Notes: generated by a model from the sequence alone, not told the origin. A DNA stretch of 27,245 nt from WFZT01 sp964398355 (GCA_964398355.1 CAYNMM010000054.1:1-27245); one strand, 5' to 3'. Counted from the stretch's first letter, positions 8,556 through 17,070 are shown. Numbers and translations are program-made.

Positions 8556-8853
8556 AGTAGGAATGATACTGGGAGCAATATTGGTGGTAATTTTAGGGAT
8601 AACAGGTGTGGCATTTGCTCAGGAAGCTGCTGCACATGCAGCAAGAAGTTGGGCACTTTATCTCGGTGCTGCACTTGCTATTGGGCTTCCAGCTCTTGCT
8701 ACAGGTTATGCACAGGGGAAAATCGGTGCTGCGGGAGCAGGGACTATAGCTGAAAAACCTGATATGACTGGAACGGTCATTATCATGATTGCTATTCCAG
8801 AAACAGCAGTTATTCTTGGATTCGTCGTTGCAATTCTCCTCTTTGTCCTCTAA
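8545..8853 (+). CDS. ntpK: V/A-type ATPase subunit K (proteolipid ring subunit)
   Basis: The 102-residue proteolipid forms the rotor ring that carries ions across the membrane. An N-terminal hydrophobic stretch ending VAFAQEA looks like a cleavable signal. Two ring helices follow, about 38-60 and 77-101. The first contains GYAQGKIGAAGAGTIAEKP, matching the archaeal-type 'GQGRVGAAAAGAIAEKP' block. The second holds the ion-binding Glu in AIPETAVILGFV. The Gln of the first helix and Glu-Thr of the second are residues used for Na+ binding in some rings; the downstream Gln and Tyr of the common PETQAIYG version are Ala and Leu here. The start has a strong AAAAGGAGG inside the end of the I gene. 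Confidence 0.93.
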   Translation: MIRKVGMILGAILVVILGITGVAFAQEAAAHAARSWALYLGAALAIGLPALATGYAQGKIGAAGAGTIAEKPDMTGTVIIMIAIPETAVILGFVVAILLFVL

Positions 8854-9440
8854 TGGAAAAGGAACAGATTAGACAAATAGTTATACAAAATGCCCAGAAA
8901 GAGATAGAATCAATTCTGGAAACTGCGAGAAAAGAAGCAAGAGATATCTACGAACGTGCACGCGCTGAGCTTGAAGATATTAAAAAAAGAGAGTACGCGA
9001 AGTTTGCATACTGGGAGCAACTTGAGAGATCGCGACAGATAGGAAAGGCCCGTCAGATAGAAAAGGACCTCATTCTTAAATCAAAACATAAGGTTATAGC
9101 AGATGTAGTTAAAGAGTTCCAGAAAGAGTACGTCGAAATTTTAAAATCTCCCGAGAGATATAGGGAGATAATGAAGAGCTTGCTTCTTGAAGCCTATAAA
9201 GAGGTGGAAGGCGGGGATATTGTAATTTACACAAGTAAAAAAGACAGGAAGCTGATCGAAGAGCTTCTAAAAGAAACGGGGATCAAGGCTATATTAGAAA
9301 CAAAAGATGAAGAATTTGATGGGGTTATTCTGGCAGATCAGAACAGGGGATTTTACATTTATAATACAGTAAAAGATAGACTTGACCGGGCCAGGGACAT
9401 ACTCCTTGAGGAGTTCAGTAAAATTTTTCTTGGAGAATAA
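8853..9440 (+). CDS. ntpE: V/A-type ATPase subunit E (peripheral stalk)
   Basis: The peripheral stalk holds the catalytic head still during rotation. The 195-residue product has a long charged coiled coil over residues 1-75 (KEIESILETARKEARDIYERA), then a globular end with the family pattern FDGVILADQNRGFYIYNTVKDRLDRAR. The ATG shares its A with the last base of the K stop codon (TAATG). It is the last V-ATPase gene seen. The C, F, A, B and D genes that usually follow are replaced by an unrelated polysaccharide export gene only 3 bases downstream. Confidence 0.9.
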   Translation: MEKEQIRQIVIQNAQKEIESILETARKEARDIYERARAELEDIKKREYAKFAYWEQLERSRQIGKARQIEKDLILKSKHKVIADVVKEFQKEYVEILKSPERYREIMKSLLLEAYKEVEGGDIVIYTSKKDRKLIEELLKETGIKAILETKDEEFDGVILADQNRGFYIYNTVKDRLDRARDILLEEFSKIFLGE

Positions 9441-9443
9441 AAG

Positions 9444-10043
9444 ATGGTAAATTTAATTTTAGCGGGAATTTTGTTACAAGCGTCGGTGGGATATAATGCA
9501 GAATTCAAGCCAGGAGATGTAATACTTGTAAAAGTTTACAGACATCCGGAATATTCGGATACGTTCCTTGTAGACGTAGATACGACGATATATTTGCCGC
9601 TGATAGGAACGATAAAAGTGGCTCATTTAACTGCAAGAGAGTTGAAAGATACCTTGTACGTAAGGTTTTCAGAGTTCTTAAAGCGTCCAGAAATTGATGT
9701 TGTACCACTATTTAGAATAAACATACTGGGTCAGGTTCGACGACCAGGGGTTTACAATATTACGAGTGCTACGAAGTTAACGGATGCTATAGCACTTGCG
9801 GGTGGACTTATGCCAGATGCTGACCCGAAAAGGGCAATTATTAGACGCGGTTCTAAGGTGATAAAGATTAATATTGACAAAGCTATTACAAAAGAAAAAA
9901 CAGCTTATGACATAGGTTTAAGATCCGGAGACATAATCTATATACCAAGAAAGAGATTCCGACTCTCTCTCAGGACGGTTTATACAATTTTATCCTCAGT
10001 TAGTCTTTTAATTTTGATAATTGATAGATTAAATAGTGGTTAA
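9444..10043 (+). CDS. Wza-like polysaccharide biosynthesis/export protein
   Basis: A 199-residue exported protein with a hydrophobic N-terminus to about residue 19, without a visible lipobox Cys. The Poly_export domain (about 20-90: FKPGDVILVKVYRHPEYS, then DTTIYLPLIGTIKVAHLTARELKD) is followed by an SLBB repeat (about 90-170: INILGQVRRPGVYNI, DAIALAGGL). A C-terminal hydrophobic helix spans about 175-195. Such proteins form or gate the envelope channel through which capsular or exopolysaccharide leaves. This one is short, with a single SLBB domain. It is co-transcribed with a NusG/RfaH-like factor further down, a pairing typical of polysaccharide loci, although no glycosyltransferases are nearby. 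Confidence 0.88.
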   Translation: MVNLILAGILLQASVGYNAEFKPGDVILVKVYRHPEYSDTFLVDVDTTIYLPLIGTIKVAHLTARELKDTLYVRFSEFLKRPEIDVVPLFRINILGQVRRPGVYNITSATKLTDAIALAGGLMPDADPKRAIIRRGSKVIKINIDKAITKEKTAYDIGLRSGDIIYIPRKRFRLSLRTVYTILSSVSLLILIIDRLNSG

Positions 10044-11006
10044 ATGAAAGAAAAAATATGTCAACTTCTGGGGATCAAATATCCAATTATTCAAGCGGGA
10101 ATGGTATGGGCGGCCACATCGCCTCTTGCTATTGCTGTATCTGAGAGTGGGGCCCTGGGTACCATTGGCGCCGGTTCCATGAGCAATGAAGAATTGCGAG
10201 AAGAAATAAGAAAAATCAAAAAGTCAACTTCAAAACCATTTGCAGTAAATATCCCAATACTTTATGGGCGTGCTGAAGAGCAAATACACATTGTCATTGA
10301 TGAGAGAGTACCTATTGTAATAACTTCGGCAGGAAATCCAAAAATTTATACACCAATTTTGAAAGATCATGGTATAAAAGTTTTACATGTAGTATCATCC
10401 GTGAAATTTGCTTTAAAAGCAATAGAGGCTGGTGTGGATGCAGTAATCGCTGAAGGTACAGAGGCAGGTGGACATAATGGACGAGAAGGTATTTCTACCT
10501 TTCCTTTGCTCCGTGCTATACTCCGCGAAGTGGATGACTTTCCTGTCATTGCCGCAGGAGGAATAGCAGATGGGTATGGTGTTGCTGCAGCTTTAATAGC
10601 TGGAGCAAGTGGAGTTCAAATGGGTACAAGATTTGTAGCAACGAATGAATGTGAAGCCCATGAAAATTTTAAAAATGCTATAGTAAGAGCAAAAGATTCT
10701 GATACCGTCCTAATCGGTGGCTCTGCCATGGCACCAACGAGGGTAATTAGAAACAAATTCGCTGAGATGATTTTACAGGCTGAAAAAGAAGGAAAATCCC
10801 CTGAAGAAATTGGTTTGATGTTTAAAGGCAGATCACGCCTTGGTATAAAAGAAGGGGATATTGAAAACGGCTCTCTCATGGCAGGACAATCTGTAGCATT
10901 AATAGATGAGATTTTACCGGTAAAAGAGTTAATTCAACGTATCGTACAGGAAACTACCCAGGCAATCGATAAATTCCACATCAACAATTTTTTCTGCGAA
11001 GCATAA
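10044..11006 (+). CDS. fabK: FabK-type enoyl-ACP reductase II / nitronate monooxygenase family flavoprotein
   Basis: An FMN-dependent TIM-barrel enzyme of 320 residues, best matching FabK, which reduces enoyl-ACP in the last step of fatty-acid elongation. Seen are LGIKYPIIQAGMVW at the N-terminus, SAGNPKIY, the active-site loop AEGTEAGGHNG with its conserved His, the phosphate-binding stretch AAGGIADGYGVAAALIAGASGVQMGTRFV, and the FabK-typical GDIENGSLMAGQ near the end. Nitronate monooxygenase is the main alternative, but the ENGSxMAGQ ending favours FabK. The ATG follows the preceding stop directly (TAAATG) with only a weak ribosome site, suggesting coupled translation. Confidence 0.85.
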   Translation: MKEKICQLLGIKYPIIQAGMVWAATSPLAIAVSESGALGTIGAGSMSNEELREEIRKIKKSTSKPFAVNIPILYGRAEEQIHIVIDERVPIVITSAGNPKIYTPILKDHGIKVLHVVSSVKFALKAIEAGVDAVIAEGTEAGGHNGREGISTFPLLRAILREVDDFPVIAAGGIADGYGVAAALIAGASGVQMGTRFVATNECEAHENFKNAIVRAKDSDTVLIGGSAMAPTRVIRNKFAEMILQAEKEGKSPEEIGLMFKGRSRLGIKEGDIENGSLMAGQSVALIDEILPVKELIQRIVQETTQAIDKFHINNFFCEA

Positions 11007-13127
11007 ATGGCCCTCACAAGAGATAAAATCCTGAAATCTCTCAAAAGATGTAGAAGAAAATACATCTCCCTTAATACGCTTTCCAAAAAATTAAAGTTAA
11101 ACAAAGAGGAGAAAAAACAGTTAAAGAAGATTATATCAGAACTTCTAAGAGATGGCCTTGTTGTACAAAATAAAGATGGAAAGATAGCTCTCGCTGAAAA
11201 AGCCGGACTTCTCAAGGGTAAAATCCAGAGATTCAAAGAAGGCTTCGGTTTCTTTCTTACACCTGAAGGAGAGGAAGACATTTTTATACCTCCTTCAATG
11301 ATAAAAGGTGCTCTCACAGGAGACACTGTACTTGTCCAGATTACCTCAAAAAGAAAGAAAAGAAAACCAGAGGGGAAAGTTGTCAAAATAATTGAAAGGG
11401 CAAAAGATAAATATGTGGGAACCTTCCATGGGAATCAAAAAAGAGGCGAGATTATACCTGATGACCCTTCCCTTCCCCTACATTTGCCAGTCGTAAAGGG
11501 GAAAACAAAAAATGCCAAAGATGGATACAAAGTTATCTTTAATGTGGTTGAAAAAAGACGCAAACTTTACGCAGAGGTAATTTCTGTGATAGGGCCGGAA
11601 GATGATCCTCAAACTGATCTCCTTGTCGTACTTAAAAAATATGATCTTAATCCAGAATTTCCTGAAAATGTAATGGAAGAAGTTAAGAACATTGAAATGC
11701 CATTTTACACCAGGTCTACAAGGAGACTTGATCTACGGGATGAGTTGATATTTACAATTGATCCAAAGGATGCGAAGGACTTTGACGATGCAATTTCCGT
11801 AGAAAAGACAGAGTCCGGTTTCAAACTCGGTGTTCATATTGCTGATGTGTCCTTTTTCGTAAAATCAAAATCAGCACTTGATAATGAGGCTTTCTCAAGA
11901 GGAACTTCCGTCTATCTTGTCAACTTTGTTGTTCCTATGTTACCTCACAAACTTTCTGGTAATCTATGCTCACTTGTACCAGGTGAGGATAGATTTACGG
12001 TCAGTGTCTTTATGTACTTTGATAATGAAGGAAACTTAATAAAACGCAGCATAAAAAAATCTGTCATAAGATCAAAGGCAAGGCTAACGTACGAAGAAGC
12101 TCAAAAATTAATAGATGGAGAGGAAGTGAACAAGAGTGAAGCTTTTTCAAAATTTGAATCAGATGAAATTTACGAAAAAGTGAAGAATTCGTTACATATT
12201 GCATTTGAACTTGCAAAGATACTGAGGCGTAAAAGATGGGAGCGTGGGAGCCTTGATTTTGATTTACCAGAGCCAGAAATCACACTTTTCCCATCTGGAA
12301 AAGTTGCCTCTATAAAACCAGCTGTCAGGACATGGAGCCACAAGCTTATAGAGGAATTCATGATAAAGGCCAATGAGACTGTTGCCGAGTATTTCTCAGA
12401 CAAAAATCTACCTACAATTTATCGAGTTCATGAACCTCCTGACCCTGAGAAATTGAAAACATTTATAATCCTGGCGAGTAGTTTACTTGGAGAAAAATTT
12501 GAAGTAAAATCTGTTACACCTAAAATCTTGCAAGAGATCCTTAAAAAAGTTGAGGGAAAACCCGAGGAACCGCTTCTAAACTACATTCTCCTGAGATCTT
12601 TGAAACGGGCAAAATATTCTGTTGAGAATGTGGGACACTTCGGACTTGCATCGTCGAACTACCTGCATTTTACATCTCCTATTCGTCGATATCCTGATCT
12701 TATGGTTCACAGACTGCTCAAATACTCCCTTAAAGGAAAGCCGAAAAAGGGAGAAACATGGATTGAGTATCTAACACATGTTGCTGAAAGATCGTCAGAA
12801 AGGGAGAGAATTGCAGAAAAAGCTGAGTTTGAACATATCGACTATAAAACAATGGATTTTATGAAGAACAAACTCGGTGAAGTATTTGAGGGCATTATAA
12901 CCCATATTATGGGAAATGGATTCTTTGTTCAATTAAAAGAATTTCTTGTTGAAGGTTTTGTAAGCATCGAAAGTCTGCGTGGTAATTTTATCTACGAACC
13001 TGAAAAATATGAATTAAGGGATATGAGGACTGGAAAATCTTATAAAATTGGTCAAACTGTTTTTGTTATGGTTGTAAAAGTCGATAAATGGCTTAAACGT
13101 CTTGATTTAGTCTTAAAGGAGGAATAA
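11007..13127 (+). CDS. rnr: Ribonuclease R (RNB-family 3'-5' exoribonuclease)
   Basis: Processive exoribonuclease that degrades structured RNA. The 706-residue order is normal: an N-terminal winged-helix region (about 1-65), and cold-shock domains (about 70-220) with GFGFFLTPEGEEDIFIPPSMIKGALTGD. The RNB catalytic domain (about 240-570) contains the metal-binding Asp cluster in FTIDPKDAKDFDDA and the signature HFTSPIRRYPDLMVHRLL. A C-terminal S1 domain (about 625-706) begins GEVFEGIITHIMGNGFFVQL. The start abuts the preceding stop (TAAATG). The gene end carries the ribosome site of the next gene, so it belongs to the same transcript. Confidence 0.95.
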   Translation: MALTRDKILKSLKRCRRKYISLNTLSKKLKLNKEEKKQLKKIISELLRDGLVVQNKDGKIALAEKAGLLKGKIQRFKEGFGFFLTPEGEEDIFIPPSMIKGALTGDTVLVQITSKRKKRKPEGKVVKIIERAKDKYVGTFHGNQKRGEIIPDDPSLPLHLPVVKGKTKNAKDGYKVIFNVVEKRRKLYAEVISVIGPEDDPQTDLLVVLKKYDLNPEFPENVMEEVKNIEMPFYTRSTRRLDLRDELIFTIDPKDAKDFDDAISVEKTESGFKLGVHIADVSFFVKSKSALDNEAFSRGTSVYLVNFVVPMLPHKLSGNLCSLVPGEDRFTVSVFMYFDNEGNLIKRSIKKSVIRSKARLTYEEAQKLIDGEEVNKSEAFSKFESDEIYEKVKNSLHIAFELAKILRRKRWERGSLDFDLPEPEITLFPSGKVASIKPAVRTWSHKLIEEFMIKANETVAEYFSDKNLPTIYRVHEPPDPEKLKTFIILASSLLGEKFEVKSVTPKILQEILKKVEGKPEEPLLNYILLRSLKRAKYSVENVGHFGLASSNYLHFTSPIRRYPDLMVHRLLKYSLKGKPKKGETWIEYLTHVAERSSERERIAEKAEFEHIDYKTMDFMKNKLGEVFEGIITHIMGNGFFVQLKEFLVEGFVSIESLRGNFIYEPEKYELRDMRTGKSYKIGQTVFVMVVKVDKWLKRLDLVLKEE

Positions 13128-13128
13128 T

Positions 13129-13719
13129 ATGAGGGGTTCGAGAAAAAGGGGGACAGGAATTAGCACAGAGGATGAAATATTTCTGGATGACATCGACTTT
13201 GGACTGAATAGCAAGAGATGGTTTGCTTTGTATACGAAACCCCAGCAAGAAAAGAAGGCAGAAAGTTACCTGAGAGACAGAGGGATTCGGGTATTTGTGC
13301 CACGGGCCTTTAAATACATCAATGTTGCAGGGCAGAGGAGACTTGCAGAGGCTCCGTTATTCAGAAGCTATGTCTTTGTTCACGTCGAGTATAAGACACC
13401 GGAGTACTATCTAACACTTGACGCTCCTGGAATAAGCACGATAATTCATAAAAAGGGAATACCACTTCCTATCCCGGATGAAGAAATGCAGTCATTAATC
13501 AAAGTGGTTAACAAAGCTCGTGAAAATATTCTCGAACATCCGTTTCTTAAACTCGGACAGAAGGTAATTGTTGTGGAGGGCCCTTTGAAAGGCGCTGTAG
13601 GTGTTATAGAACAGATTGACAAATCGAAAACCCTTTTTTACGTTAACATTACAATCCTCAAAAGATCTGTTTCTGTACCACTTCATCCCAGAATGGTTGA
13701 AAGGTACAGAGGTGGATAA
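13129..13719 (+). CDS. NusG/RfaH-like specialised transcription elongation factor
   Basis: A 196-residue NusG paralogue. After a 28-residue charged extension comes an NGN domain (about 29-120: RWFALYTKPQQEKKAESYL, FVPRAFKY, LFRSYVFVHVE) that would bind the RNA polymerase clamp. A KOW domain follows near 140-196 (FLKLGQKVIVVEGPLKGAVGVIEQID). The sequence is closer to RfaH/UpxY-type antiterminators than to housekeeping NusG: it has the KPQQEKKAESYLRDRGI pattern and lies away from secE/rplK. Partnership with the Wza-like gene in the same operon is an inference. The ribosome site AAAGGAGGAA overlaps the end of rnr. The 3' end of this gene contains the promoter of its downstream neighbour. Confidence 0.88.
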   Translation: MRGSRKRGTGISTEDEIFLDDIDFGLNSKRWFALYTKPQQEKKAESYLRDRGIRVFVPRAFKYINVAGQRRLAEAPLFRSYVFVHVEYKTPEYYLTLDAPGISTIIHKKGIPLPIPDEEMQSLIKVVNKARENILEHPFLKLGQKVIVVEGPLKGAVGVIEQIDKSKTLFYVNITILKRSVSVPLHPRMVERYRGG

Positions 13720-13725
13720 TATAAT
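13697..13725 (+). promoter_or_regulatory. sigma70-type promoter of the unknown 205-residue gene
   Basis: TTGAAA (13697-13702) and a perfect TATAAT (13720-13725) are separated by 17 bases. The -35 lies inside the last codons of the NusG-like gene and the -10 just past its stop. A strong AAAAGGAGGT (13744-13753) follows before the ATG at 13761. The combination predicts high expression. Confidence 0.75.
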
Positions 13726-13760
13726 TTAGAACCATTAAAATTTAAAAGGAGGTAAAAATT

Positions 13761-14378
13761 ATGGCAAAAACCACATTTGCTGAGGAAATATATTTGAGAG
13801 CACTCACTGGAAAAGTGGTCGGTGAACACATTCTCAGTGTTTACAATAAGGTTGCTGTTATTTCCGTCAAAAATACTATATGTAGTGCAATTAGTGCAGC
13901 TGCTGAGGCAGCATTTGTAATGAACACATCCGGGAGAGCTGCCCATTTTATTGTTGAGCACGGTACAGCGGATGAAGTCGTTAAACAGATAGTAAAATTC
14001 GATCCCCATGCTGTAATCCTTATGTTTGGCGGAGAAACCCCGATTGAAGATACAAAAGAACTCTTTGTAGAAACGCTGAAAGAGATCTCGCGAGCTAACC
14101 TTGAGGTAGACATAATAATTCATGTACGTATATTCGCGGCAGGAGGTCTTCAGGAGGCAGTAAAGGATAAGGACATTCTCGAATATCTCAAAGATAGTGA
14201 TGTATACGTTTATACTGTGAATTTCGATGAGGGTTTAATTTTGTTAAACGAGATCTTTTTCCTTGACGATGGTGAGATTAAACTGGAGAAGATAAGTGAG
14301 ATTCCTGTAACTGTTGAGCACGCTGATCTGCTTAATAGATCTTTGAGAGACAAAACTGTAGATTGGAAAGATCTATAA
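13761..14378 (+). CDS. Conserved-looking soluble protein of unknown function
   Basis: I do not recognise this 205-residue protein. It has no signal peptide or membrane helix. It alternates beta strands and helices (KVAVISV, HAVILMFGGE, VDIIIHVRIFAAGG, DVYVYTVNFDEGLILL), suggesting a Rossmann-like alpha/beta fold. A Ser/Ala-rich stretch near 38-55 (TICSAISAAAEAAFVMNTSG) and the Gly-rich GGETP could form a ligand loop. It has the best promoter and ribosome site of the plus-strand half and is followed by an 18-bp perfect hairpin, so it is probably a strongly expressed single-gene unit. Confidence 0.82.
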   Translation: MAKTTFAEEIYLRALTGKVVGEHILSVYNKVAVISVKNTICSAISAAAEAAFVMNTSGRAAHFIVEHGTADEVVKQIVKFDPHAVILMFGGETPIEDTKELFVETLKEISRANLEVDIIIHVRIFAAGGLQEAVKDKDILEYLKDSDVYVYTVNFDEGLILLNEIFFLDDGEIKLEKISEIPVTVEHADLLNRSLRDKTVDWKDL

Positions 14379-14385
14379 AGATAAA

Positions 14386-14430
14386 ATGTGGTGGTGGGAG
14401 GCGTGTGAAACACGCCTCCCACCACCATAT
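14386..14430. terminator. Long perfect hairpin, bidirectional terminator between convergent genes
   Basis: Bases 14389-14406 pair perfectly with 14410-14427 (18 bp, GC-rich) around a 3-base GAA loop. A further three pairs, including one G-U, extend it to 14386-14430. It lies 10 bases after the stop of the plus-strand gene and about 30 bases before the stop of the minus-strand ribonucleotide reductase gene. On the minus strand it is followed by a T-rich run (ACATTTTATCTTTAT). It shares the core GTGGGAGG and the GAA loop with the hairpin at 18757-18809. Confidence 0.8.
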
Positions 14431-14460
14431 TCACATACAAATTTCATATTGTTTTCTTCG

Positions 14461-16773
14461 CTATTCACATTTAGAGAAACCACAATCTCTACAAACGTAG
14501 CAACCCTCCTGGAAAACGAGCACTCCACCACACTCAGGACATATCTCAGCTTCGTGGTAATGCTCTTCTTTCTTCTCGTGCTCTTCTTTGCCAAATGTGA
14601 GCTTCAATGATACCTGTGATAGAGGTTTGGTTGAATTCAAAAGCTCAAGCTGTTCACCACCAGCAAGGTATTTTTCCAGTACCTTCGCTATTGCATCCGG
14701 GACAGAGAAAACAACGTCCCCATTTTCCTGTCTTACCGGGGTGGAGCTCTTAATACCTTTTAGTTGTTTTATCACAGCTTTAGGCGATACACCTGTTCTT
14801 AAACAGAGAGAAATCAAGCGTCCAATAGCTTCAGTAAAGGCCATTGAGGTAGATCCAGATTTACCAAGGTGAACGAAAACTTCAAATGGCCCGTGACCAT
14901 CTTCATTGACCGTAACATATAAACTTCCCATATCTGTGATCATCTTGTAAGTCTTTCCTGATATGGTAATTGGTCTCGGACGCGGAGTCAGAGATCCTGG
15001 AATTCTTCTCTTTTCTTCCTTTGCTACCTTTATAACCTGTTCCTGTCTTGAACCATCCCTATAGACGGTTAGACCCTTTAAACCGAGTTTGTACGCCATT
15101 CTGTAAACCTTCTCTACATCTTCTACTGTTGCGGAATTTGGCATATTTATTGTCTTGGAAACTGCATTATCAACATATTTCTGGAACGCAGCCTGGATTT
15201 TGACATGTTGCTCTGGTGTAACATCAAACGTCGTATCAAATATTTCCTGAATAAATTCTGGGATTTCCTTAATTCCTTTAATAGTTCTTTCGCTCGCAAG
15301 TCTTTCCATTAAATCTTTTGAATAGAATCCAAGTTCCTTTGCAGCCTTCTCAAAGTACTTATTAGCATAGAGGAGATCTTCACCGTCAAGAACATGTTTG
15401 ACATAAACAAGTGTAAAAATGGGCTCTATACCATAGGACGTATCAGCAATCATGGAAATTGTACCTGTGGGTGCAATAGTTGTAACCGTGGCGTTTCTTC
15501 TTGGAGGCTTAAATATGCTCTTGTCAATATTCGGGAATGACCCCTTTTGTTTACCAAGCTCGACTGATTTTTCCACGGCAACATTTTCGATAAATTCCAT
15601 AACCTTTTCAGCAATTTTAAGTGCATCTTCGCTCCTGTATGGAATGGCAAGTTGATACAACATATCTGCAAAGCCCATTATGCCAAGACCAACTTTTCTA
15701 TTTCCCCTTGTGTTTTCAGCAATTTCTTTAAATGGGAAATTGTTCGCATCGATTACATTGTCAAGGAAGTGGACAGCATCTCTAACTGTTTCTCTGAGTC
15801 CATCCCAATCAATCCTCTCTACTGCTTCTTCAAACGTTGCAACTCGTTTCAACTCGAGAAATAGAGGGTCGCCCATTACGAATTTTGCGAGGTTTATACT
15901 TCCCAGATTACATGATTCGTAAGGAAGCAAAGGCTGTTCACCACATGGATTGGTACTCTCAATTTCTCCTACTCCTGGAGTAGGATTATATCTATTAATC
16001 GTATCGAGAAAAATGATACCAGGTTCTCCATTCCTCCATGCACCATAAACGAGTTTATCCCAGATTTCTTTTGGATTAACTTTTTTCACAACCTCTTTGT
16101 TTCTTGGATTAATAAGTTCAAATTCTTCGCCTTTTTCAAGAGCTTCCATGAATCTATCAGTTACGGCAACAGAAATATTGAAATTTGCAAGTTCACCTTC
16201 TTTCTCTTTTGCATTTATGAATTCAAATATGTCAGGGTGATCAACTCTGAGGATACCCATATTTGCTCCTCTTCTCTTGCCACCCTGTTTAACAGCTTCG
16301 GTTGCTTCATTAAAGACCCTCATAAATGAAACTGGCCCGGAAGCGACACCTCCAGTAGATTTAACAACGTCGTTCTTTGGTCTCAATCTTGAGAAAGAGA
16401 AGCCGGTACCACCACCGGTTTTATGAATTATAGCAGTTCGTTTCACCGCTTCAAAAATTTCTTCCATAGAATCACCAACGGGGAGAACGAAGCAAGCAGA
16501 AAGCTGGCCGAGAGGGGTATCTGCATTCATCAATGTAGGAGAATTTGGCAGGAATCTAAATTCCGCCATCATGTTGTAAAATTTTTTAAAAAGAGTGTCC
16601 ACTTCTTTTTTAGTTGCACCATAATCTTCTTCGACACTGGAGATTGCTCTGGCCACCCGTATAAATAATCCCTTCGGACTTTCAATTACTTTCCCGGTCT
16701 CATCTCTGAGGAGATACCTCTTTTCAAGTATTGTCAACGCATTTTTGCTTATTTGAGGGTCTTTTAATTTCAT
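14461..16773 (-). CDS. nrdJ: Adenosylcobalamin-dependent (class II) ribonucleoside-diphosphate reductase
   Basis: Makes deoxyribonucleotides using a B12-generated thiyl radical, without oxygen. The product is 770 residues from the ATG at 16773, which has GGAGGT at a 6-base spacing; the in-frame ATG at 16779 is too close to it. Recognisable are FLPNSPTLMNA, the first redox Cys in LSACFVLPVGDSM, KTGGGTGFSFSRLRP, GANMGILRVDHPDI, the catalytic loop NPCGEQPLLPYESCNLGSINL, and PTGTISMIADTSYGIEP. Next come a C-terminal TSCPD-like region (about 590-700) and a final zinc-ribbon/redox tail, CPECGG...CRDCG. No accessory radical gene is nearby, as expected for class II. It is transcribed alone, with a 500-base intergenic region upstream. 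Confidence 0.95.
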   Translation of the reverse strand: MKLKDPQISKNALTILEKRYLLRDETGKVIESPKGLFIRVARAISSVEEDYGATKKEVDTLFKKFYNMMAEFRFLPNSPTLMNADTPLGQLSACFVLPVGDSMEEIFEAVKRTAIIHKTGGGTGFSFSRLRPKNDVVKSTGGVASGPVSFMRVFNEATEAVKQGGKRRGANMGILRVDHPDIFEFINAKEKEGELANFNISVAVTDRFMEALEKGEEFELINPRNKEVVKKVNPKEIWDKLVYGAWRNGEPGIIFLDTINRYNPTPGVGEIESTNPCGEQPLLPYESCNLGSINLAKFVMGDPLFLELKRVATFEEAVERIDWDGLRETVRDAVHFLDNVIDANNFPFKEIAENTRGNRKVGLGIMGFADMLYQLAIPYRSEDALKIAEKVMEFIENVAVEKSVELGKQKGSFPNIDKSIFKPPRRNATVTTIAPTGTISMIADTSYGIEPIFTLVYVKHVLDGEDLLYANKYFEKAAKELGFYSKDLMERLASERTIKGIKEIPEFIQEIFDTTFDVTPEQHVKIQAAFQKYVDNAVSKTINMPNSATVEDVEKVYRMAYKLGLKGLTVYRDGSRQEQVIKVAKEEKRRIPGSLTPRPRPITISGKTYKMITDMGSLYVTVNEDGHGPFEVFVHLGKSGSTSMAFTEAIGRLISLCLRTGVSPKAVIKQLKGIKSSTPVRQENGDVVFSVPDAIAKVLEKYLAGGEQLELLNSTKPLSQVSLKLTFGKEEHEKKEEHYHEAEICPECGGVLVFQEGCYVCRDCGFSKCE

Positions 16774-16783
16774 TATCATACCT

Positions 16784-16798
16784 CCACATTAAGTGTGG
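16784..16798 (-). promoter_or_regulatory. Small dyad overlapping the nrdJ ribosome site
   Basis: CCACA (16784-16788) and TGTGG (16794-16798) form an inverted repeat with a 5-base centre. In the nrdJ mRNA the 3' arm UGUGG shares its last GG with the Shine-Dalgarno GGAGGU. The hairpin could partly mask ribosome entry, or be a protein operator. It does not match the NrdR box I know. The stem is short, so chance is possible. Confidence 0.35.
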
Positions 16799-17049
16799 AA
16801 ATCTTATACCACCCATCCTCTCATATCAACCATTCCCTGAAGTCATTCATTTTTCAAGACTTTGAGATCCAGCTCTTTGTTGGTATCAAGCTTGACCGAT
16901 AATTTGAAACAACGCATCTTCTCACGTTAACTTGAATTAACACGACAAATTTAATATGTAATTCAAAATTTAATTCATTAAAAATAAAATTGGATAGTGA
17001 TTTTTCTCGATTTCTTACAGATAATATCCTTTTCTTAAACGTTTCATTT

Positions 17050-17070
17050 TACATTTTCGAGGAAAATGTA
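17050..17070. repeat. Inverted repeat, 9-bp arms
   Basis: TACATTTTC (17050-17058) and GAAAATGTA (17062-17070) pair perfectly around GAG. No T-run follows on either side, so a terminator is unlikely. Its position in the divergent region suggests an operator, but nothing else supports this. Confidence 0.5.

Noticed and set aside
13841..14113. A 90-codon minus-strand frame opposite the unknown 205-residue gene
   Set aside because: It is antisense to a gene with a strong promoter and ribosome site, and has neither itself.
16780..16920. Cobalamin riboswitch ahead of the B12-dependent nrdJ
   Set aside because: None of the conserved B12-box or GCCACTG-like elements is visible on the minus strand.
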